This document shows positions 1 through 5,585 of a stretch of DNA of 54,650 nucleotides, piece by piece (position 1 is the stretch's first letter; each line of letters starts with the position of its first letter). Source of the DNA: an uncultured Clostridia bacterium (lineage in GTDB: Bacteria > Bacillota > Clostridia > Christensenellales > Borkfalkiaceae); assembly GCA_937912025.1 (NCBI GenBank), contig CALDOZ010000055.1, positions 1 to 54,650 of the forward strand, read 5' to 3'. A model generated the notes under the pieces. The model saw only the letters and a program-made list of their open reading frames with translations. It was not told where the DNA came from and searched no databases. A program made the translations under genes and the position numbers.

Positions 1-168
1 ATTTTAAATAAAAAAATAGCTGATAGAGTATCAAAAGGAGATATACTTGCATTTATACATGCAAATGATAAACAAAAGGGAGAAGAGACATCTAGTAAGC
101 TAAAAGACATATATAAAATAACAGAAATAAAGGTAGAAAAGGAAAAGATAATTTTGGGAGTGGTTTAA
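1..168 (+). CDS. pdp: Pyrimidine-nucleoside phosphorylase, C-terminal end (partial)
   Basis: Only the last 55 codons lie in the window, read in frame from base 1 to a TAA. The residues resemble the C-terminal domain of pyrimidine-nucleoside/thymidine phosphorylases, which has a hammerhead-like stretch of the form 'K-I-G-D-x-V-x-K-G-D-x-L-A-x-I-H-A'; here it reads KKIADRVSKGDILAFIHA. The family cleaves uridine or thymidine with phosphate, giving base plus (deoxy)ribose-1-phosphate in nucleoside salvage. The next gene starts two bases after the stop, so the two are probably cotranscribed. Codon use (ATA, AGA, almost no CG) matches the next two genes but not the rest of the window. Identification rests on a short segment. 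Confidence 0.6.
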   Translation: MLNKKIADRVSKGDILAFIHANDKQKGEETSSKLKDIYKITEIKVEKEKIILGVV

Positions 169-170
169 TA

Positions 171-620
171 ATGAATATAATGTTTATATGCACAGGAAAT
201 ATATGTAGAAGTGCTATGGCTCATGCAATGCTTGAAAAGAAGATAAAAGAAATAAATAAAGATATAGAAGTGTACTCATGTGGTATATTTGCAGAAAATG
301 GAGATGTATCAACAAATGAAGCAGTCCAAACTATGAAAGAGTATGATATAGACTTAAAAAAACATAAAGCAACAAATATACAAAATTCAAATATTAAGGA
401 CATGGATATAATTTTATGTGCAACAACAGCACATAAGAACAATGTAATAAATATGTATCCAGAATTAAAAGAAAAAATATTTACAATGAAGGAATATGCA
501 GGATATGATAATAATGATTTAGATATAAAAGACCCATGGGGATATGGAATAGATGTATATAAAAGATGTTCAAAGGAAATAGAAGAGTGTATAAATAAAT
601 ATATAAAAAAATGGAATTAA
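171..620 (+). CDS. Low-molecular-weight protein tyrosine phosphatase
   Basis: 149 residues, the usual size of the family. The N-terminal P-loop CTGNICRS supplies the nucleophile Cys7 and phosphate-binding Arg13 (CX5R-S), and DPWG near residue 121 supplies the general acid Asp. The enzyme removes phosphate from tyrosine in cytoplasmic proteins. In the related arginine phosphatase YwlE the residue matching Ile11 is Thr, and that Thr is known to set phosphoarginine preference; Ile here points to phosphotyrosine. It starts two bases after the pdp stop and is followed 17 bases later by a helicase start, an operon-like layout. Codon use is AT-rich with no CG dinucleotide in the gene, unlike sequence after 1550. 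Confidence 0.85.
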   Translation: MNIMFICTGNICRSAMAHAMLEKKIKEINKDIEVYSCGIFAENGDVSTNEAVQTMKEYDIDLKKHKATNIQNSNIKDMDIILCATTAHKNNVINMYPELKEKIFTMKEYAGYDNNDLDIKDPWGYGIDVYKRCSKEIEECINKYIKKWN

Positions 621-637
621 TTAGAAGGGATAAAAAA

Positions 638-1550
638 ATGGATATATTAGAAGGATTAAATGACAAACAATATGAAGCAGTAGTAAATGTAGAAGGACCA
701 AATTTGATAATTGCAGGAGCAGGTTCTCGGAAAAACAAAAGTGTTAACACATAAAATAGCTTATTTAATTAGTGAAAAAAATATAAAACCTTGGCAAATA
801 CTTGCAATAACATTTACAAATAAAGCAGCAAATGAGATGAAAACAAGAATACAAGGATTAGTAGGAGATATTGCAAACGAAATGTGGATAGGAACATTCC
901 ATTCAATATGTGTTAGAATTTTAAGAAGGTATATAGATAGAATAGGATATCAATCCTCGTTTATAATATTTGATACTTCTGACCAAAGAACACTTGTAAA
1001 ACAATGTATGAGAGAGCTAAACATAGATGATAAACTGTTTACAGATAGAGGAGTACTATCTGAGATTAGCAATGCAAAAAATGAAATGCTTACTCCTAGT
1101 CAGTATGCAGTAAGAGCAAATGGAGAAATAAGAAAAGAAAAAATAGCAGAAATATATAACCTCTATCAAAAAAGATTAAAACAAAATAACGCGATAGATT
1201 TTGATGATATTATAAATTTTACAATAAATATATTAACAGAAAATCCAGATATATTAGAGTATTATTCAGAAAAATTTAAATATGTATTAGTAGACGAATA
1301 TCAAGATACAAATAAAGCACAATTTACATTAATAACACTTCTTGCAGCAAGACATGGAAATATAACAGTAGTAGGAGATAATGACCAAGGAATATATTCA
1401 TTTAGAGGAGCTGACATATCAAATATTTTGAATTTTGAAAAAGACTTTCCGGGAACTAAAATCATAAAATTAGAGCAAAATTATAGGTCAACAAAAAATA
1501 TTCTAAATGCTGCAAATGCAGTAATAAAAAACAATTCAAAAAAATTCTAA
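638..1550 (+). pseudogene. pcrA: UvrD/PcrA-type DNA helicase, frameshifted and 3'-truncated
   Basis: The ATG at 638 opens MDILEGLNDKQYEAV, the Q-motif region of PcrA/UvrD. The frame then runs to AGAGS, and an extra C at 728 breaks Walker A; removing it restores AGAGS-GKTKVLTHKIAYLI. The rest continues in the next frame with motif Ia (FTNKAANEMK), motif II (VLVDEYQDTN), motif III (VVGDNDQGIYSFRGAD) and motif IV (LEQNYRSTKNIL), then stops at 1550 after about 300 codons, whereas PcrA/UvrD proteins are about 700 residues. Domains 2A/2B are missing. The end coincides with an abrupt change in base composition. Either a dead gene or a sequencing error plus an assembly join. Confidence 0.85.
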
Positions 1551-1567
1551 ACTTTATAACGTGATTT

Positions 1568-1600
1568 GAAAGGGCATGGTCTTATTCCATGTCCTTTCTT
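1568..1600 (+). terminator. Hairpin terminator at the start of the RHS region
   Basis: A 12-bp stem (1568-1579 with 1587-1598, one G-U pair) and a 7-base loop, followed by TT. It sits just after the composition break and just before an RHS fragment, the same position the other hairpins of this region hold after small putative immunity genes. It may therefore be the tail of a module whose gene was lost at the break. Confidence 0.55.
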
Positions 1601-1603
1601 AAC

Positions 1604-2134
1604 TGTTTGAACGGTGTTGACAATTATATTAAATACGAGTATAATGATAATATAACCGACGAAGAAAGCGGAAAAACTATTAGTACCGTAAAAACAACGT
1701 ATAACGGTAGCGCCGATTACGAAACTGTAACCGACTATTTAGGTAACGTAATTAAAACGGTATATAACGGCGAAGTTCAAACTCAAAACGAGTATACTCC
1801 AAGCGGTAATTTAGTTAGCGCGGTAGATAACGTGGTGGGCAAAACCGAAACGTATACTTATGATAGTTTTGACAGAAAAACGGGCTATAGCGCGGTTAAA
1901 CCGTCTAACAACCAAACTCTTTTAACTGAAGATTATGAGTACGACGAGTACGGTAGACTTACTAAAAAGCGTGAAATTTGTGGTTTTTCTAACTCATACG
2001 CTTATGCGTATAAAGATAAGTTTGACGCTGAACTTAAAACCATTTATACTGGCGCGTTTTTGGGTAAGAAGTTTTTTGTTAATTTTACTTTAGCTAATAT
2101 TTTTGCAGGTTATTTATCAGGTAAATTAAGTTAA
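1604..2134 (+). pseudogene. RHS/YD-repeat core fragment, copy A1, with short divergent tail
   Basis: The frame reads a chain of YD repeats typical of RHS/polymorphic toxin shells, such as TYNGSADYETVTDYLG, YTPSGNLVSAVDN and YDEYGRLTKK. No signal peptide or full shell precedes it: the frame emerges straight from the 1568 hairpin with no plausible start. After about codon 135 the RHS pattern ends and a short hydrophobic tail (about 30 residues) runs to a stop. Bases 1664-1908 are almost identical to 4759-5003 (one difference seen). I read it as a displaced C-terminal cassette, silent unless recombined with a full RHS gene elsewhere. Confidence 0.7.
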
Positions 2135-2166
2135 ATATGTTTTAATGATACCGGAGGTCAATTTAG

Positions 2167-2523
2167 TTGTTTTTTAAAGAAAGTCAATTGCTTTATTTAA
2201 TAATTTTTGCTGGAATTTATTGTAATTTTACAACAACCCACTATATTAGTGAACGGTTTGATAAAGGTATAATAGTAAAGAATAATTTATTAAAAAAAAT
2301 TTTGTGGATATATAAAGAATTAGATTATATTTCGTATGTATCTATTGTATTTATCATCATTAATTATATCTTTTTAATTGCAACAATTACTTGCTTTATA
2401 ATATGTTTATGCGTTTCAAATTTAGCAACAACATTAATAACATGGGTATTGTTTCTTGTGTTGCTTATTCTATTTGTTGTTGAACATGCTTTTACTCCGC
2501 CATATGGAGTACGTGGAAGTTAG
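2167..2523 (+). CDS. Small multi-pass membrane protein, putative immunity protein
   Basis: 118 residues with a TTG start supported by GGAGG at 2153-2157, nine bases upstream. Three hydrophobic stretches are visible (about 7-20, 53-80 and 86-105), so it is an inner-membrane protein. I do not recognise the family. It follows RHS copy A1 and is closed by a terminator hairpin, the position where immunity genes stand in RHS/polymorphic toxin loci, so an immunity role against a membrane-acting toxin tip is inferred from context only. No partner toxin of useful length survives beside it. Confidence 0.5.
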   Translation: MFFKESQLLYLIIFAGIYCNFTTTHYISERFDKGIIVKNNLLKKILWIYKELDYISYVSIVFIIINYIFLIATITCFIICLCVSNLATTLITWVLFLVLLILFVVEHAFTPPYGVRGS

Positions 2524-2535
2524 TAATTAAAACAT

Positions 2536-2638
2536 GGGCGGGTGTGCTTTATAGCGCACTCGCCTTTTAAATTTATATAACCTTGACAAAATTTCAATAC
2601 TATATTAAAATATATCTACACTACGGCCCTGAAATTTG
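2536..2638 (+). repeat. Repeat B, copy 1 (terminator, promoter-like pair, RHS tip start)
   Basis: 103 bases nearly identical to 3280-3382 (offset 744). The repeat holds a terminator hairpin, then TTGACA (2583-2588), 17 bases, TAAAAT (2606-2611), then the degenerate start of an RHS-core-associated domain (xYDPEICRF). The unit seems to be the recurring junction between one toxin/immunity module and the next. Confidence 0.75.
2537..2567 (+). terminator. Hairpin terminator, first copy of repeat B
   Basis: An 11-bp stem (2537-2547 with 2554-2564, two G-U pairs) with loop TTTATA, followed by CTTTT. It ends the 118-residue membrane gene. The second copy at 3281-3308 keeps the stem while differing at single bases, which favours a functional RNA hairpin. 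Confidence 0.65.
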
Positions 2639-2868
2639 TAGATTTATAAATGCAGATACAGTAGAATATTTAGACCCTGAAACAATCAACGGTTTAAACT
2701 TATATGCCTATTGCACTAACAACCCCGTTAACTATTCCGACCCTACTGGGCATTTCGCGATAGCTACTTTAATTATTGGTTTATTAATTGGTTTTAGTGT
2801 TGGTGGTGCAATAATGGGTGGCGTTTCTGCTGGAATTGCTGGCGAAGATGTATTTGCTGGCTTTTAAG
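2583..2868 (+). pseudogene. RHS core-associated C-terminal fragment with truncated toxin tip
   Basis: The frame carries the RHS core signature ending in LNLYAYCTNNPVNYSDPTG, the conserved end of the RHS shell after which variable toxin tips begin. Here only about 35 residues follow, a glycine-rich hydrophobic segment (GLLIGFSVGGAIMGG), and then a stop. No toxin domain is present. The 5' end has no start codon, SD or shell. It is followed by a 127-residue gene that may be the leftover immunity partner. Reading: an orphan RHS tip whose toxin was deleted. Confidence 0.65.
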
Positions 2869-2889
2869 AAGAATGTAAAAGGTGTGGTT

Positions 2890-3273
2890 ATGAATGAAAA
2901 TTTAGAATATTTACTATCAATTTATTGCAATATTCAAATAGCTAATTTAAAAAAAGATAAAAATTTTATAAAATTACACAATTTAGTTAAAGAATTAAAT
3001 TACAATCTAGTATGTTGTTATGGTAAAGACAATGAAAATAAAAAATCTAAAGATATTTATTTAAGTGTTGAAGTTTATGACAATAAAAATGAAATGATTG
3101 AAATATATGATGAAGGTTTTTTAAATCCATCAATATTATTAGTTAGCGTTGATAGAAAATATAGGGTAAAATTTTTCACATGGAAAGATGAGGAATTTAT
3201 TGAAGATTTAAATTGGGTAATTAAACAATTAGAGATTATAAAACTAAATAAAACTCATTGCATTCATAATTAA
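2890..3273 (+). CDS. Putative immunity protein of RHS module, soluble, unknown family
   Basis: 127 residues starting at ATG 2890, preceded by AAAAGGTG, which favours this start over an upstream in-frame ATG at 2818 that overlaps the RHS fragment. No membrane segment or signal peptide is visible; the protein is acidic-basic mixed and rich in Lys, Asn and Ile, like many small immunity proteins. I do not recognise the fold. It lies between a truncated RHS tip and a terminator hairpin (3281-3308), so immunity is inferred from position. Confidence 0.5.
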   Translation: MNENLEYLLSIYCNIQIANLKKDKNFIKLHNLVKELNYNLVCCYGKDNENKKSKDIYLSVEVYDNKNEMIEIYDEGFLNPSILLVSVDRKYRVKFFTWKDEEFIEDLNWVIKQLEIIKLNKTHCIHN

Positions 3274-3279
3274 AGCTTT

Positions 3280-3382
3280 GGGCGAGTGTGCTTTATAGCG
3301 TACTCGCCTTTTAAATTTATATAACCTTGACAAAATTTCAATACTATATTAAAATATATCTACACTACGACCCTGAAATTTG
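3280..3382 (+). repeat. Repeat B, copy 2
   Basis: Second copy of the 103-base unit at 2536-2638, again carrying the hairpin, TTGACA (3327-3332), 17 bases, TAAAAT (3350-3355) and the RHS tip start. The two copies bracket the module 2583-3273. Confidence 0.75.
3281..3312 (+). terminator. Hairpin terminator, second copy of repeat B
   Basis: Stem 3281-3291 with 3298-3308, loop TTTATA, followed by TTTT. Same structure as 2537-2564 with base changes that keep pairing. It ends the 127-residue gene. Confidence 0.65.
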
Positions 3383-4133
3383 CCGTTTCATTACCATTGA
3401 CGATATTTCTTACTTAAACCCAGACGTTATTAACGGTGTTAACCTTTACGCTTACTGCGGTAATAACCCTATTATGAACGTAGACCCTAGCGGTTGTGCT
3501 TTCTTGACGGCATTTTTGATAAGTATGGGAATAGCAGCGCTTATAGGTGGTGCATTTGCTGGTGTTGATGCGTATCAATCTGGTGAACGCGGTTGGGACT
3601 TAGTTGCAGATATTGCAGGCGGTGTTATATTCGGGGCTGCTATAGGTGCTACAATTGCTTTAGGTGGGGCTGCAGGCTTGGCTGCTACTGGGGCAAGTAT
3701 TGTGGGTTATACGTTGACTTTAGGTCAAGCAATAGGTGTATCATTAGCCATTGGCACAGGGGCAGGATTGTTGTCTTATACTGCTGAAACATTAATTTCA
3801 CAGAGTAACCAGTGGTCTTGGTTAGAATTTGGCAAAAATGGTTTATCTGGTTTAGCCAAGGGAGCTACCACTTTTGCTATTGCCTTTGCGGGTGGTAAAT
3901 TTGGTGCTTTCGATAAAATGTTCCTTGAAGATATATTAGGAAAAGAATTAGTAAAAAATGTATTTTGCTATGATGTGGCAAAAGGTATGCTTGCAAATAT
4001 TATTCCTAGTGCTGGAAGACAATTTTTTACGCAAATGTCATACTATTTGGGTGAGAGTTTAACAAAGGCGGTTTTTGTAAGTTCTACAGCTGCAGTTATT
4101 CGTTGGATAATCGATAAAATTTTTGGGACATAA
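3327..4133 (+). pseudogene. Orphan RHS C-terminal module with variable membrane-active-looking toxin tip
   Basis: The frame gives the RHS core-associated end (DPEICRFITIDDISYLNP ... NLYAYCGNNPIMNVDPSG, about residues 15-55) followed by about 210 variable residues. The first part of the tip is a long glycine/alanine-rich hydrophobic stretch (about 57-155), common as a pretoxin translocation region; the last 100 residues are mixed and end in a hydrophobic helix. No nuclease, deaminase or ADP-ribosyltransferase motif is recognisable. The frame has no believable start: TTG 3327 is the -35-like part of repeat B. It is an intact tip but lacks its shell. The next gene, four bases on, is a membrane protein, the expected immunity partner. 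Confidence 0.6.
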
Positions 4134-4136
4134 TAT

Positions 4137-4652
4137 ATGAAAATTGAATTTAATGGAACAATCTCAGAAGAAAATCAAATTAGTAGAATTAAAAGAGTAA
4201 ATAAAACAGTAATATTTGTTTTCACTATTAGCTTAATTTTACTCTGGGTAACTCTAATTATATTAGATATGATTTTTGGTTATTTTTTACAAGAACTTTG
4301 GAAAGAGTTTGTTATATGTTCAATTATTATATTATTTGTTGCTCTTTTATCAGCAAAGACTCCAGAAAAAGTAACATTGCGATTTAAACTTTCTCCTCAT
4401 ATAATTATTACGGAAAATGAACTTTCTTTAGAATTGTGGAAAGATGGTAAAAAAATGTGGCGAAAGCAAAAAATATCCAAAGTGAAAAACGTTTTGGATT
4501 GTGGTAATGTTTACTATATTATTTTTAGGTTCGGAGATATTACTAATGCTTGGATTTGTCAAAAAAATAATATTACAAATGGAACAATAGAAGATTTTGA
4601 AACATTATTTAATCATAGAATTATTAGAGAATTCAACCAAGAAAGGTCGTGA
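4137..4652 (+). CDS. Two-pass membrane protein, putative immunity protein
   Basis: 171 residues, ATG at 4137, four bases after the stop of the RHS tip. Two adjacent transmembrane helices (about 25-45 and 57-75) are followed by a soluble domain of about 95 residues rich in beta-strand pattern, reminiscent of YcxB-like proteins, though I would not assign the family. Its stop codon lies inside the stem of the terminator at 4642-4667. Position directly after a toxin tip suggests immunity; the membrane location suits a membrane-targeting tip. Confidence 0.5.
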   Translation: MKIEFNGTISEENQISRIKRVNKTVIFVFTISLILLWVTLIILDMIFGYFLQELWKEFVICSIIILFVALLSAKTPEKVTLRFKLSPHIIITENELSLELWKDGKKMWRKQKISKVKNVLDCGNVYYIIFRFGDITNAWICQKNNITNGTIEDFETLFNHRIIREFNQERS

Positions 4653-4670
4653 TTTTTCACGGCCTTTTTT
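4642..4670 (+). terminator. Hairpin terminator overlapping the 171-residue gene
   Basis: Stem 4642-4651 with 4658-4667 (one G-U pair), followed by TTT. RHS copy A2 begins directly after it. Confidence 0.65.
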
Positions 4671-5067
4671 TTACGACGTTAAAGGTAACGTAATAAAAGC
4701 GGTTAAGTATAACAGTTTAGACGCATCTTCAAAACTCTATACTCAAACTGAGTACGACGAAAGCGGAAAAACTATTAGTACCGTAAAAACAACGTATAAC
4801 GGTAGCGCCGATTACGAAACTGTAACCGACTATTTAGGTAACGTAATTAAAACGGTATATAACGGCGAAGTTCAAACTCAAAACGAGTATACTCCAAGCG
4901 GTAATTTAGTTAGCGCGGTAGATAACGTGGTGGGCAAAACCGAAACGTATACTTACGATAGTTTTGACAGAAAAACGGGCTATAGCGCGGTTAAACCGTC
5001 TAAAACCAAACGCTATTAACTGAAGATTATGAGTACGACGAGTACGGTAGACTTACCAAAAAGCAAA
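4668..5067 (+). pseudogene. RHS/YD-repeat core fragment, copy A2, frameshifted
   Basis: YD repeats emerge directly from the terminator (FYDVKGNVIKAVKYN, YTQTEYDESGKTIS) and repeat copy A1 almost exactly over 4759-5003. Relative to A1 one base is missing near 5005, so the frame stops at 5019 while the next frame continues with YEYDEYGRLTKK. RHS similarity fades at about 5067. No shell, no toxin and no immunity gene follow. A decaying end of the RHS array. Confidence 0.7.
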
Positions 5068-5118
5068 CATTAAAGCACTTAAAACGAGTTGCGATTTTAC
5101 TTTAAAACAATATTACAT

Positions 5119-5153
5119 AAAAAAGTGGTTTTCACAGCAAAAACCACTTTTTT
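5119..5153. terminator. Bidirectional hairpin terminator
   Basis: A-rich arm, GTGG core and T-rich arm: 5121-5132 pairs with 5139-5150 around a six-base loop, flanked by A and T runs on both sides. It can end the RHS region (plus strand) and the XRE regulator gene (minus strand). Confidence 0.65.
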
Positions 5154-5167
5154 AAATTCTTATAAAC

Positions 5168-5407
5168 TTAATCTGTTAAATTGTCATAACTAAAATAATC
5201 ACTTTGAAAAAATTCAGACACGCTAATACCAAACCCTTGCGACATTTCATATATCAAATATAAATTAGGAACTTGATTTTTCATAGAACGCATTTCACTT
5301 ATAGATGATTGCGAAACACCACTTAACTTGGATAATTTGTATTGAGTTAAATTCTTTTGCTTTAAAAGTTCGTCAATTCTTAACGAAACGGCTTGCGCTA
5401 AAGTCAT
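5168..5407 (-). CDS. XRE-family helix-turn-helix transcriptional regulator
   Basis: 79 residues, almost entirely one HTH_3 domain: a helix-turn-helix with LTQYKLSKLSGVSQSSISEMR (about residues 19-39) followed by the typical helix 4 segment NLYLIYEMSQGFGISVSEFF. It binds DNA, probably as a dimer. The start has GGTGG six bases upstream. It is divergent from the TIR-LRR gene with a 178-base gap that holds a strong promoter for that gene and two copies of an eight-base motif, so it is a candidate regulator of itself and its neighbour. No partner enzyme domain is present. Confidence 0.85.
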   Translation of the reverse strand: MTLAQAVSLRIDELLKQKNLTQYKLSKLSGVSQSSISEMRSMKNQVPNLYLIYEMSQGFGISVSEFFQSDYFSYDNLTD

Positions 5408-5477
5408 AATCCACCATAATAATTTTTAAATAGTATATTACTTTTTATAAAATTATTACTTCGGGTACACGAATTAC

Positions 5478-5506
5478 TTGACTTTTACGAATTATTTTGG
5501 TATAAT
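5478..5506 (+). promoter_or_regulatory. Sigma-70-type promoter of the TIR-LRR gene
   Basis: TTGACT (5478-5483), 17-base spacer, TATAAT (5501-5506), 79 bases ahead of the ATG. The motif ACGAATTA occurs at 5469-5476 and again at 5487-5494, flanking the -35 box at an 18-base offset, a plausible operator for the divergent XRE protein (inference). Confidence 0.7.
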
Positions 5507-5585
5507 ATTTACGTTAACTTACCAATAATATATATATTTTTTTTTAATATATACTTAAAGTTACTCAAGTTTTTAAGGAGCACAA

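Noticed and set aside
2818..2889. Start of the immunity-like gene at ATG 2818
   Set aside because: It overlaps the RHS fragment in another frame and has no SD; ATG 2890 has AAAAGGTG at the right distance.
1664..5003. Direct repeats as a CRISPR array
   Set aside because: Only two copies of each repeat, 100-245 bases long, far apart and coding for YD repeats; no regular short spacers and no cas genes.
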